A stretch of 64,000 nt of DNA from Kitasatospora mediocidica KCTC 9733. Its GTDB lineage: Bacteria > Actinomycetota > Actinomycetes > Streptomycetales > Streptomycetaceae. Below, one piece after another: positions 16,923 to 25,120 of the stretch. Within the stretch, counting starts at the first letter, position 1; each line of letters begins with the position of its first letter. The DNA is taken from assembly GCF_000744225.1 (NCBI RefSeq), contig NZ_JQLN01000005.1, positions 496,001-560,000 on the forward strand, given 5' to 3'. Both the position numbers and the translations under genes were made by a program. The notes beneath the pieces are model-generated. The model was not told the origin of the DNA, did not search any database, and worked only from the letters and a program-made list of their open reading frames with translations.

Positions 16923-18527
16923 TCAGCTCATGCCGTGGAGGTGGCTGCCGACCGTGGTGGCGATGGAACTGCCATTGCTGGCATCCCAGTTGGTGGACCA
17001 GGTCATCGCGCCGCCGATGCCGGGCCAGCTGGTGGCGGGCTTGAAGGAGCCGCAGTGGGTACCGCTCGCGAGGCAGTCCAGCGCGTTGTCCACGGTGCTC
17101 GGCGAGACGTAGCCGCTGCCGGCCGCACTGGTCGAGGCCGGAACCCCGAGGCCGACCTGGCTCGGCGCGAGGCCGCCCTGCAACTGGATGCAGGCCAGTG
17201 CGGTCAGGAAGTCCTCGCTGCCCTCGGAGTAGACGTTGCCGTCGCAGCCGTTCATCGAACCCGAGTTGTAGTACTGCATGTTGACGATGGTCAGGATGTC
17301 CTTGGTGTTCAGCGCCAGCTGGAAGTAGTCGCCACCGGTGGACTGCATGTCGATGGTCTGCGGCGCCATGGTCAGGACGAAGCCGCTGCCCGCCATCGCC
17401 GCGAGCGAGTGCAGCGCGCTGCCCATGTAGGTGGCGCTGACGCCGTTCTCCAGGTCGATGTCGACGCCGTTGAAGCCGTAGCTCTGCATCAATGCGTAAG
17501 CGCTGCTCGCGAAGTTGGCCGCGGCCGTGGAATCACCGACCGAGATGGTGCCGTTCTGGCCGCCGATCGAGAGGACCACCTTCTTGCCGGCCGCCTGCTT
17601 GGCCTTGATGTCCGCCTTGAACTGCGCGTCGGTGTAGCCGCCGAGCTTGCTCGACAGGGTGCCGTCCAGCGCGAACGTGATACCGCCGGGCTTCGACGGG
17701 TCGGTGTCGGCGAACGCCACCGCGATGATGTCGTAGGCGGAGTTGACGTCGCTCAGCCGCTGGTCGGTGGCGCCGTTGTCGAAGTCCTGCCAGTAGCCGG
17801 TCAGCAGGTGCTTGTTACCACCGGGCGGGGGCGTGGTGGGGGGCGGCGTGGTCGGCGGCGGCGTCGTGGGGGGCGGCGTCGTCGGCGGGGCCGTGGTGGG
17901 GGGTGGGGGCGTGGTGGGAGGGTTAGTGGTCGGCGGGGTGGACGTCGGGTACGGCGGAGCACCGGTCAGCACCAGGTCGTCGGCACCGTACGCGCCCGTC
18001 CCGTACCAGCCGTGCAGGTAGACCGTCACGCTGAGGGTGGTCGGGCCGGTGGTGAAGCTGGTGGTCAGCTGGTTCCAGGAGGCGTTGGTGCTCCAGGTCG
18101 AGGTGTCCGTCCCACCGGTCCCGCTGTCGCCCAGGTAGACGTAACTGCCCTGCACCCAACCACTCAGTGTGTAGGCCGAGTTCGGGCGCACTGCGACCTG
18201 CTGGGTGCACTGCGCGTCGTCGCTTCCGGCCGGGGTGGCCCGCAGCGCGTACGACCCGGAGTGCACCGGACTTCCGGTCACGGCACCGGAGTTCGCGGTA
18301 CAGCTCCAACCGGCCAGGGTGCCGGTCTCGAAGCCCGGGTTCTGCAGGAGGTTGCCGACGTCGGCGCCCACGGTGGCGCTGGCACTCCCGCCGGAGGCGA
18401 TCAGCACCGTGCCGGCCGCCGCCAGGGCGAGCGCGGCCACGCAGGCCAGGGCGGTTCTCGGGGCCGAGCGCTTCGCCCCGCCGCGCTCGACGGGTCTTCT
18501 CTCGGGTTGTCTGGTCGCACGGTGCAC
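16923..18527 (-). CDS. Secreted GH18 chitinase with N-terminal carbohydrate-binding module
   Basis: 534 residues from the GTG at 18527, chosen because GAGGAG lies 7 bases upstream; the frame opens further upstream at 18563. Signal peptide (RSAPRTALACVAALALAAAGT... GGSASA), then a CBM (NPGFETG...YGADDL) clearly related to the one at the C-terminus of the next chitinase, then a Pro/Thr-rich linker of TTPPP units, then a ChiC/ChiD-type GH18 domain. SIGGQNG and the catalytic GVDIDLE motif are both present. Extracellular chitin breakdown. The nearby DasR-type operator at 18691 suggests induction by N-acetylglucosamine. Confidence 0.92.
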   Translation of the reverse strand: MHRATRQPERRPVERGGAKRSAPRTALACVAALALAAAGTVLIASGGSASATVGADVGNLLQNPGFETGTLAGWSCTANSGAVTGSPVHSGSYALRATPAGSDDAQCTQQVAVRPNSAYTLSGWVQGSYVYLGDSGTGGTDTSTWSTNASWNQLTTSFTTGPTTLSVTVYLHGWYGTGAYGADDLVLTGAPPYPTSTPPTTNPPTTPPPPTTAPPTTPPPTTPPPTTPPPTTPPPGGNKHLLTGYWQDFDNGATDQRLSDVNSAYDIIAVAFADTDPSKPGGITFALDGTLSSKLGGYTDAQFKADIKAKQAAGKKVVLSIGGQNGTISVGDSTAAANFASSAYALMQSYGFNGVDIDLENGVSATYMGSALHSLAAMAGSGFVLTMAPQTIDMQSTGGDYFQLALNTKDILTIVNMQYYNSGSMNGCDGNVYSEGSEDFLTALACIQLQGGLAPSQVGLGVPASTSAAGSGYVSPSTVDNALDCLASGTHCGSFKPATSWPGIGGAMTWSTNWDASNGSSIATTVGSHLHGMS

Positions 18528-18690
18528 GGGGCAGCTCCTCTGATCAACAGGACGGCGCGGCACACCGGGCCGCGCCCAGGGCGCGTGACACAGGCAGCAG
18601 GGAGCGAAGCGGAGAACAGCCCGGCCCCGGGCGGCGTACGGGGTTCCCGGTCGTGGCCGGGGACGTGCGCAGCTGAGGCCAGGCCCACAG

Positions 18691-18706
18691 AGTGGACTAG
18701 ACCAAA
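18691..18706. promoter_or_regulatory. DasR-responsive element / chi-type operator
   Basis: Plus-strand AGTGGACTAGACCAAA, whose reverse complement contains TGGTCTAGTCCA. This is the classic Streptomyces chitinase operator half and matches the dre consensus (A-x-TGGTCTAGACCA-x-T) at most positions. It lies about 165 bases upstream of the chitinase GTG at 18527, on the promoter side. Confidence 0.75.
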
Positions 18707-18758
18707 TGGCCGGTCAAGACTTCCTGACGGGCCAGGGACAACCGGCGAGGTGCCAACG

Positions 18759-18770
18759 TGGTACAGACCT
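18759..18770. promoter_or_regulatory. Second, weaker chi-operator-like repeat
   Basis: TGGTACAGACCT (plus strand) matches the 12-bp chi repeat TGGTCTAGACCA with changes around the centre. It is 53 bases from the first element and just beyond the SARP stop. Paired repeats are known at several Streptomyces chitinase promoters, but this copy is degenerate. Confidence 0.35.
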
Positions 18771-18805
18771 TTACGGCCGCCCCGAAGCCCCGGCATCGCC
18801 GCACG

Positions 18806-20755
18806 TCAGTCCTGTTCGCGCCGCCGCCCCGGCTCCACGGGCGCCATCCGGATTCCATCCCGCGTCCATCCGGAGGTCCGTCCGAAGAGCGCCGCGAGCG
18901 GATGCGGCCGGTACCCGCCGTCGGCCGTCCGGCGCAGCAGCCCGTGTTCGGCGACCAGGTCGAGCAGCTCATCGGCGCGGTCCTCGCCGACGCCGAGCAG
19001 GTCAGCCGCCGTCCGTGCGGTCCAGTCGGCCGGGCCCAGCCGGCTCAGCCGCCGGAACGCCAGCCACCCGGCCAGGCCGTCCGGCGCCCGGCGCAACCGA
19101 TCGCCGCAGGACGCGAAGGCCCCGCCGACGCCGCGCCCGCCGGGGCTCAGCTCGGCCAGCCGGCGCCGTTCGTCGGCCAATCGCCCGGCGAGCCGGACGA
19201 GCCCACCGCCGGGGCGGGCCGCCACCCGGGCGGCGGCGGACCGCAGTGCCAGCGGCCAACCGTCACAGGCCGCCAGCACCGCCGCGGCCGCGCTCTCCTC
19301 GTCGGCCGCCGTCCCGGCACCCGTGCGCGCGCCCGCGCCGTCCAGCAGCCGCCGCAGCAGCCGGGCCGCCTCGCTCGGTGCCAGCCGGTCGAGTACGACC
19401 GCACGGGCGCCCGGCAGTTCGGCCAGCCGGGAGCGCGCGGTGACCAGCACCGCGCAGCCGGCCGAGCCGGGCAGCAGCTCCGCCACCTGCGCCGCACTGT
19501 CCGCGTCGTCCAGGACCAGCAGCAGTCTGCGCCCCGCGCTGACCGACCGGAAGAGCGCCGACCGCTGCTCCAACTCCCCCGGCAGATCGCCCGGTTCCAC
19601 CCCCAGGTCGGTCAGCAGGCGGCCCAGCACATCGGCCGCCGTCCGCGGGCGGCCGTCCGGCCCGTGCAGCGCCGCGAACAGCTGGCCATCGCCGAAGTGC
19701 TCCCGCAGCCGGTGCCCGGCGTGCACCGCCAGCGCCGTCTTGCCGATCCCGGGCGGCCCGCTGACCACCACGACCGCGACCGCCGTCGCCCGGCGCGACG
19801 CGGCGGGCTCCGAAGCCGGCCCAGGGCCCAGCACCCGGAAGAGCGTCCGCAGTTCGGCCGACCGTCCGGTGAAGTCGGCCGGATCAGCCGGCAGTTGGGC
19901 CGGGCGCCAGGCGGTCCGGAGCGTCCCGCCGAGTGGCCGGCCCGGCAGGACCGGCTCCGGGCCGAGCTCCAGCGCCGGGTCTCCCCGCAACATCCGCTGG
20001 TGCAACTCGGCCAGTTCCCGGCCTGGTTCGAGCCCCAGGCCGGCGATCAGCAGTCGCCGGGTCTCCGCGTACACGGTCAGCGCCTCGCTGCGTCGGCCGG
20101 CCCGGTAGAGCGCCAGCATGAGCAGCATCCGCGGCCGCTCCCGGTGCGGATGCTCGGCGGCCAGCACGGCCAGCTCCGGTACCACCTCGTGCTGGCGGCC
20201 GGCCAGCAACGCCACCTCGAAGCGCTCCTCCTCGGTGGCCAGCCGCAGTTCGGTCAGCCTCCCGCGGTGCAACGCCGCATAGGGGCCGGGCAGTCCGTCC
20301 AGCCCGGCGCCGCGCCAGAGGCCGAGCGCACGGTCCAGCGTGGCACCGGCGCCGGCCAGGTCACCGGCCGCCCGCTGCTCGCGAGCCCGCAGCCGGGCCT
20401 GCTCGAAGACCTGGAGATCGAGCTGCCCGGCGCCGACCGAGAGCCGATACCCGCCGCTCCACGAGGAGAGCACCCCGCCCACCGACCGGCGGGTCCGCTC
20501 CGGCTCCAGCACCCGCCGCAGCCGGGCCACATACGTCGCGAGCAGGCCGGACGCGTTGGCGGTGGCCCGCGTACCCCAGACCGCCTGGACCAGCTGCTCA
20601 CGCGCGACCGGCTCGTTCGCGTTCAGCAGCAGCACCGCCAGCACCGCCTGTTGCATCGCCGGGCCCGCCTCACGGACGGCCTGCGCCCGGTGGATCCGCA
20701 ACGGACCCAGCAGTTCGTAGTGGAGCGGCACGCCGTCCGCGCCCCCGGAGGACAT
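18806..20755 (-). CDS. SARP/AfsR-family transcriptional regulator with NB-ARC domain
   Basis: 649 residues. Order: an N-terminal OmpR-type winged helix (about 1-95), a bacterial transcriptional activator domain (about 100-250, ending ELAELHQRMLRGD), then an NB-ARC/AAA ATPase with P-loop SGPPGIGKTAL near residue 335 and a LLLVLDDADSAAQV Walker B. The TPR region found at the C-terminus of full-length AfsR is missing, so this is a medium-size SARP. The start at 20755 has GGAGAGGAG upstream. No biosynthetic gene cluster is adjacent; the nearest genes on the same strand are the chitinases. Target genes are therefore unknown. Confidence 0.9.
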   Translation of the reverse strand: MSSGGADGVPLHYELLGPLRIHRAQAVREAGPAMQQAVLAVLLLNANEPVAREQLVQAVWGTRATANASGLLATYVARLRRVLEPERTRRSVGGVLSSWSGGYRLSVGAGQLDLQVFEQARLRAREQRAAGDLAGAGATLDRALGLWRGAGLDGLPGPYAALHRGRLTELRLATEEERFEVALLAGRQHEVVPELAVLAAEHPHRERPRMLLMLALYRAGRRSEALTVYAETRRLLIAGLGLEPGRELAELHQRMLRGDPALELGPEPVLPGRPLGGTLRTAWRPAQLPADPADFTGRSAELRTLFRVLGPGPASEPAASRRATAVAVVVVSGPPGIGKTALAVHAGHRLREHFGDGQLFAALHGPDGRPRTAADVLGRLLTDLGVEPGDLPGELEQRSALFRSVSAGRRLLLVLDDADSAAQVAELLPGSAGCAVLVTARSRLAELPGARAVVLDRLAPSEAARLLRRLLDGAGARTGAGTAADEESAAAAVLAACDGWPLALRSAAARVAARPGGGLVRLAGRLADERRRLAELSPGGRGVGGAFASCGDRLRRAPDGLAGWLAFRRLSRLGPADWTARTAADLLGVGEDRADELLDLVAEHGLLRRTADGGYRPHPLAALFGRTSGWTRDGIRMAPVEPGRRREQD

Positions 20756-20882
20756 CGCTCCGCTCCTCTCCGCCCCCGGACAGCGACCGCAGGACTGACC
20801 CAAGGTGGACCAGGTCGCGGGCGGCGTCAACACATCCGGCGGTGAGAATTCCGCGGGCCACCACTCGGAACCGGAAAACGAA

Positions 20883-20912
20883 GAAGGCCCGGAGGATAAC
20901 CTCCGAGCCTTC
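20883..20912 (-). terminator. Intrinsic terminator of tRNA-fMet copy 1
   Basis: On the minus strand GAAGGCTCGGAGG, TTAT loop, then the complementary arm with one G-T pair, followed by TTCGTTTTC. This is a classical stem plus T-rich tail, 8 bases past the tRNA 3' end. Confidence 0.85.
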
Positions 20913-20920
20913 AACGAGAG

Positions 20921-20994
20921 TAGCGGGGACAGGATTTGAACCTGCGACCTCTGGGTTATGAGCCCAGCGAGCTACCGAGCTGCTCCACCCCGCG
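20921..20994 (-). tRNA. Initiator tRNA-Met (CAU), copy 1
   Basis: 74 nucleotides, CCA not encoded. Acceptor CGCGGGG pairs with CCCCGC but position 1 (C) is unpaired with T72, the initiator hallmark. The anticodon stem is CTGGG-CTCATAA-CCCAG, giving three consecutive G-C pairs next to the loop, again typical of initiators. The T-arm is GCAGG-TTCAAAT-CCTGT. Confidence 0.93.
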
Positions 20995-21136
20995 TCGTTG
21001 TGTTGTAAACATAGCACGGATCGGGCCCGAAGGACTCATCATGAGGCCGAGACGCCGTCCCGCTTGCCTTTTCAAGGCCGGACCCGACGCCCGCTATCAG
21101 CACCCAAGGCGGCCACCACCCGGGTCGGAAAACGAA

Positions 21137-21166
21137 GAAGGCCCGGAGGATAACCTCCGGACCTTC
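21137..21166 (-). terminator. Intrinsic terminator of tRNA-fMet copy 2
   Basis: Same design as for copy 1: 13-bp stem, 4-base loop and a TTCGTTTTC tail on the minus strand. Two base changes in one arm slightly weaken the stem. Confidence 0.8.
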
Positions 21167-21174
21167 AACGAGAG

Positions 21175-21248
21175 TAGCGGGGACAGGATTTGAACCTGCG
21201 ACCTCTGGGTTATGAGCCCAGCGAGCTACCGAGCTGCTCCACCCCGCG
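21175..21248 (-). tRNA. Initiator tRNA-Met (CAU), copy 2
   Basis: 74 nucleotides, identical in sequence to copy 1 as far as I can compare. Upstream on the minus strand is GTGCTATGTTTACAACAC, also identical, with TATGTT as a possible -10 box. Confidence 0.93.
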
Positions 21249-21285
21249 TCGTTGTGTTGTAAACATAGCACGTCGGGGACGTGAA

Positions 21286-21327
21286 CCGTGCACCGCGCCC
21301 ACCGGTGCGGGCGGGCGCGGTGCACGG
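21286..21327 (-). terminator. Hairpin downstream of the UPF0182 gene
   Basis: Perfect 15-bp stem (21286-21300 with 21313-21327) and a 12-base loop, 16 bases past the UPF0182 stop. It separates that gene from the tRNA promoter. Confidence 0.8.
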
Positions 21328-21343
21328 CTCAGACCGACCGGCG

Positions 21344-24310
21344 CTACGGGGACGGGCTGGCCGAGGGCGAGGCCGACGCACTGGCCGACGCCGAGGGCGA
21401 GGCCGAGGGCGAGGCCGGAGCGGTCGCGCCGCCCACCCGCTGCTCTTCGGCCGCCGCCGCGTTCAGCGCGTTCTGCAGGGCCTGCTGGGCCGTGCCGTAG
21501 GCCGTCCAGTCACCGCTCTTGAGCGCGTTCTGGCCGTCGGTGAAGGCCTTCTGCGCGGCGGCCAAGTCCTGCTGGAGCGCCGGATCGGTGCTGCTGCCAC
21601 CGCCGGCCGGCGGCGTGGTCGGGGTGCTGCCGCCTCCCGACGGCGTACTCGGCGCCGTCCCGGTGGCCCCGGCGGTACCGCCGAGCACCTTCGCCAGCGC
21701 GTCGGAGAGGGTGTTCTCGAAGGCCACGTTGTCGTTCCCGTAGACCGCGAGCACCTTCTGCAGCACCGGGTAGTTGGCGCCCCGGCCCTTGACGTACACC
21801 GGTTCGACGTTGAGGAAGCCACCGCCGACCGGCAGCGTCAGCAGGTTGCCGTACTCCAGGTCGGAGTCGCTGCCGTTCTTCAGCAGGGTGAGCTGGTTGG
21901 CCACCACCGGATTGGAGTTGAACTGCGACTGGACCAGTTTCGGCCCGAGCGTCTTGCTGTCGCTCGGCACCTTCAGGATTCTGATCTTCCCGTAGTCCGC
22001 GCCGGGGTCGGAGTCCACCGCCATGAAGGCCGCCAGGTTGTCCCGGCCGCTGGGGACGAAGGTGGTGGTCAGCGAGAAGTTCCCGGCGCCGGCCGTCTGG
22101 TCGGGCATCCGGACCGTCAGGTAGTACGGCGGCTGGGCCTGGCCGCTGTCGTTGGTCGGGTCCACCGGGACCTGCCAGATGTCCGTCCCGTTGAAGAAGG
22201 AGTTCGGGTCGGTCATGTGGTACATCCCGAGCAGGTCGCGCTGCACCTTGAACAGGTCCTGCGGGTAGCGCAGGTGCGGCAGCAGCGAGGCCGGGATGGC
22301 GCTCTTGGCCTCGACCGTGCCGGGGAAGGCCTTCATCCAGGTCTTCAGCACCGGGTCGCTGTCGTCCCACTGGTAGAGCGTCACCTGGCCGGTGTACGCG
22401 TCCACGGTGGCCTTGACCGAGTTGCGGATGTAGTTGACCTCGTTGGAGGCCGAGAGGACCTGGCCGCGCTCGTCGGTCAGCGAGTCCTTGGTGGCGTCGC
22501 CCAGCGTGGTCTTGGAGGAGAACGGGTAACCGTCCGAGGTGGTGTAGCCGTCCAGCACCCAGGTCAGGTGGCCGTTCTCCACCACCGGGTACGGGTCGCC
22601 GTCGATCGCCAGCCAGGGCGCGACCTTCTCGACGCGCTCCTTGGGCGTGCGGTCGTAGAGCACCTTGGCGCCGTTGGTGATCGCGCTGGAGTAGAGGATC
22701 TGCGGCTCGGCGAACTTGAGCGCGTACGCGGCCCGGGTGACCGGGTTGTTCAGCGAGACGCCGCTGCCGCCCTGGTACTGGTAGGTCTGGTCACCGGAGT
22801 CCGAGGTGTAGTCGATCTCCTGGTTGGTGCCGCCGACGATCGAGTAGGTGTCGGTCTTCTCGCCGTAGTAGATCCGCTGCTGGTAGTCGCCCAGCGAACC
22901 GGTGGTGGGCAGACCGGACTCGGTGAAGACCGGCTGGCCCTTGTCGTTGACCTGGTTGCCCTTGGCCGAGACGGCACCGAAGCCGTGCGTGTACTTGAAG
23001 TGGTCGTTGATCCAGTTCTGCTGCTGCACACCGCTGAGGTTGAGCTCGCGCAGACCGATCACGGTGTCCTGGGCGTTCGGCTGGGCACCGTAGCGGTCGA
23101 CGTCCAGGGTCGACGGGAACCCGTAGTACGAGCGCTGCTGCTCGATCTGCTGGAACGTCGGCGAGACGATGTTGGGGTCGAGCAGCCGGATGTCCGCGAT
23201 GGTCTGGGCGTCCGGGGCGACCGTCTTGGGGTCGGTGGAGGCGACCGGCGTGTACTGCGCCGTCTGGCTGTCCGCGATCCCGTACGCCTGGCGCGTCGCG
23301 TCGATGTTCTGCTTGATGTACGGCGTCTCCTTGGCCTGCTCGTTCGGCTTGACCTGGAACTGCTGCACGATCGCCGGGTAGAGCCCGCCGATCAGCACCG
23401 CCGAGAGCGCCATCAGGCCGAAGCCGATCAGCGCGGGGGCCCAGGTCCGCCGGACGGGGGTGAGGAAGAAGAGCACCGCGCAGATCAGCGCGACGAAGAA
23501 CAGGATCGTCTTGGCCGGCAGGAACGCGTTGGCGTCCACGTAGCGCAGTCCGGTCCAGCCGCTGACGCCCTTGTAGGCGCCGGTCTTCACCGCGAGCCCG
23601 TACCGGTCCAGCCAGTACGCGACGGCCTTCAGCAGCACGAACACGCCCAGCAGCACCGCAAGGTGGCCCTGCGCACCCGCACTGGCCCGACGGCCCGGCC
23701 CCTGCAACCGCACCCCGCCGTAGAGGTAGTGCACCACCAGCGCCGCGAGCAGCGAGACGATCACCGCGCTGAACGCGAAGCCGAGCACGAACTCGTACCA
23801 GGGCAGGTCGAACGCGTAGAACGAGACGTCCAGGTGGAACTGGCTGTCCTTCACCCCGAACGCGGTCTTGTTGGTCCACATCAGCCAGAGCCGCCACTGC
23901 CCGGAGGCCGCGGCGCCGGCGATCACACCGGTCAGCAGGGAGACGCCGATCAGCGCCCACTTGCGGTACGGCGCGAGTCCCATCCGGTAGCGGTCCAGGC
24001 TCTGTTGCTCGGGCGACATCGCCGACAGCGGCGGTCGCAGCCGGTACGCCAGCCACAGGTTCACGCCGACCACCAGGGCCATCACCAGGCCGAAGACCGC
24101 GAAGAGCCCGGCCTTCGTCCACAGTTGGGTGGTGAAGACCGAGGAGTAGCTCACCGACTTGAACCACAGCCAGTCCGTCCAGAACCCCGCGAACATCACG
24201 AACGCGAGGAACAGCAGGACGAGGGCACCGGCTGTGAGCAGGAGGACCCGTGCGCGTCGAGAGGGCGGGCCGACTCTCGGACGGAACCCCTGCCCTCCTC
24301 GGTCGGGCAT
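21344..24310 (-). CDS. UPF0182-family large membrane protein
   Basis: 988 residues from the ATG at 24310 (MPDRGG..., the usual Streptomyces N-terminus); the frame opens 93 bases further up without a clear ribosome site. The first third has seven or so membrane segments, including the family signature [14 protein letters not shown]. The rest is a large soluble domain predicted to lie outside the membrane, with family stretches such as [22 protein letters not shown] and [18 protein letters not shown]. The C-terminus is a Ser-Pro-Ala low-complexity tail. Function is not established for the family. Divergent from the PPA1309 gene. Confidence 0.9.
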   Translation of the reverse strand: MPDRGGQGFRPRVGPPSRRARVLLLTAGALVLLFLAFVMFAGFWTDWLWFKSVSYSSVFTTQLWTKAGLFAVFGLVMALVVGVNLWLAYRLRPPLSAMSPEQQSLDRYRMGLAPYRKWALIGVSLLTGVIAGAAASGQWRLWLMWTNKTAFGVKDSQFHLDVSFYAFDLPWYEFVLGFAFSAVIVSLLAALVVHYLYGGVRLQGPGRRASAGAQGHLAVLLGVFVLLKAVAYWLDRYGLAVKTGAYKGVSGWTGLRYVDANAFLPAKTILFFVALICAVLFFLTPVRRTWAPALIGFGLMALSAVLIGGLYPAIVQQFQVKPNEQAKETPYIKQNIDATRQAYGIADSQTAQYTPVASTDPKTVAPDAQTIADIRLLDPNIVSPTFQQIEQQRSYYGFPSTLDVDRYGAQPNAQDTVIGLRELNLSGVQQQNWINDHFKYTHGFGAVSAKGNQVNDKGQPVFTESGLPTTGSLGDYQQRIYYGEKTDTYSIVGGTNQEIDYTSDSGDQTYQYQGGSGVSLNNPVTRAAYALKFAEPQILYSSAITNGAKVLYDRTPKERVEKVAPWLAIDGDPYPVVENGHLTWVLDGYTTSDGYPFSSKTTLGDATKDSLTDERGQVLSASNEVNYIRNSVKATVDAYTGQVTLYQWDDSDPVLKTWMKAFPGTVEAKSAIPASLLPHLRYPQDLFKVQRDLLGMYHMTDPNSFFNGTDIWQVPVDPTNDSGQAQPPYYLTVRMPDQTAGAGNFSLTTTFVPSGRDNLAAFMAVDSDPGADYGKIRILKVPSDSKTLGPKLVQSQFNSNPVVANQLTLLKNGSDSDLEYGNLLTLPVGGGFLNVEPVYVKGRGANYPVLQKVLAVYGNDNVAFENTLSDALAKVLGGTAGATGTAPSTPSGGGSTPTTPPAGGGSSTDPALQQDLAAAQKAFTDGQNALKSGDWTAYGTAQQALQNALNAAAAEEQRVGGATAPASPSASPSASASASASPSASPSP

Positions 24311-24498
24311 CTGGAATACCAAGGGTGCACCTCTGCTGTTGTGGTCGGATCGGCCGGGTGGAAGAGAGCTGAGTGGGTGACGCCGGGTTTGCCGGAGGCC
24401 CACCAGTGCAACTTAATCAGCCTTGAGCCGAGTTCCCAGGCCGTTGACGCGTTCGGTGCGGATTAGAAGGCTGTCCGGGCTCGTGTGAGGATTGAGCC

Positions 24499-25062
24499 AT
24501 GTCCGATGCCATTGACACCCCCGCCGAGTCCGGTCTGCCCCCGGCCGCGACCCCGCTGACCCGCGCCGCCCTGGAGATCGACGAGTACGTCGGCAAGCTC
24601 GGCTGGGACCTGCCCGCCCGCCTGTTCGCCCTGGTCGACAGCGCCGAGCTGCGCCGGACCGACCCGAAGCTGGCGAAGCAGCTCGGGCTCACCGCGGAGC
24701 AGGACGGCGCGCTGACCCCCGTCGAACAGGACGAACTGCCCGCCGGGATGGCGCTGGACGAGTTCCTGGGCACCATCGCGTGGCCCGAGATGGTGGCCGG
24801 CTGCGCCCTCGTGGTCGAGCGGCTGATGCTCCCGCCGGGCGCCGAGAAGAGCCGTCCCAGCAAGGCCTCCGAGGCACAGCTGGCCGACTGGGTGGCCAAC
24901 CACCAGGACCGCCAGGAGGTTCGGATCACCGCCGCCGTGCTGCGTGACGGCAAGCGTGAGACGGCCCTGCGGCTGCGCGAGAAGGACATCCCGCGCGAGG
25001 TGCTGACCGGCCCCGACCTGGTGCCGGGCCTGACCAAGGCGCTGCTCGCGACCTTCGCCTGA
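24499..25062 (+). CDS. PPA1309-family protein
   Basis: 187 residues, soluble, acidic. The central DEFLGTIAWPEMVAGCALVVERLMLP stretch and the C-terminal RDGKRETALRLREKD stretch identify the actinobacterial PPA1309 family, of unknown function. GAGGATTGAGCC supplies the ribosome site. Conserved next to the UPF0182 and YlbL-like genes in streptomycetes, which may reflect a shared envelope role, but nothing in the sequence proves it. Confidence 0.85.
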   Translation: MSDAIDTPAESGLPPAATPLTRAALEIDEYVGKLGWDLPARLFALVDSAELRRTDPKLAKQLGLTAEQDGALTPVEQDELPAGMALDEFLGTIAWPEMVAGCALVVERLMLPPGAEKSRPSKASEAQLADWVANHQDRQEVRITAAVLRDGKRETALRLREKDIPREVLTGPDLVPGLTKALLATFA

Positions 25063-25100
25063 GGCCGAGAAGCCCGAGCCTGAGCTCGAGCCCGAGCCTG

Positions 25101-25120
25101 AGCCCGGCCGCCGGGCTTTA
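25101..25120 (+). terminator. Short intrinsic terminator after the PPA1309 gene
   Basis: AGCCCGG-CCG-CCGGGCT stem followed by TTTA. It lies in the 55-base convergent interval, right before the stop of the YlbL-like gene. Confidence 0.5.

Larger units (their letters stand above)
20872..21018. repeat. Direct repeat, copy 1 (initiator tRNA unit)
   Basis: A 147-base block containing terminator, tRNA gene and 24-base upstream segment that recurs at 21126-21272, offset 254 bases, nearly identical. The few differences I see lie in the terminator arm. Confidence 0.85.
21126..21272. repeat. Direct repeat, copy 2 (initiator tRNA unit)
   Basis: Second copy of the 147-base unit at 20872-21018. The spacer between copies (about 107 bases) is unrelated and contains no gene. 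Confidence 0.85.

Noticed and set aside
18806..20755. Possible biosynthetic gene cluster around the SARP gene
   Set aside because: No polyketide, NRPS, terpene or RiPP enzymes lie within the window near it.
20821..20871. SigR-type promoter near 20840 (ATTCC on plus with an upstream AAC)
   Set aside because: Spacing is only 16 bases and it points into the start region of the SARP gene without fitting its 5' end.
20872..21272. Integrated element or prophage attachment at the tRNA genes
   Set aside because: The direct repeats are complete tRNA transcription units with terminators, and there is no integrase or phage gene nearby.
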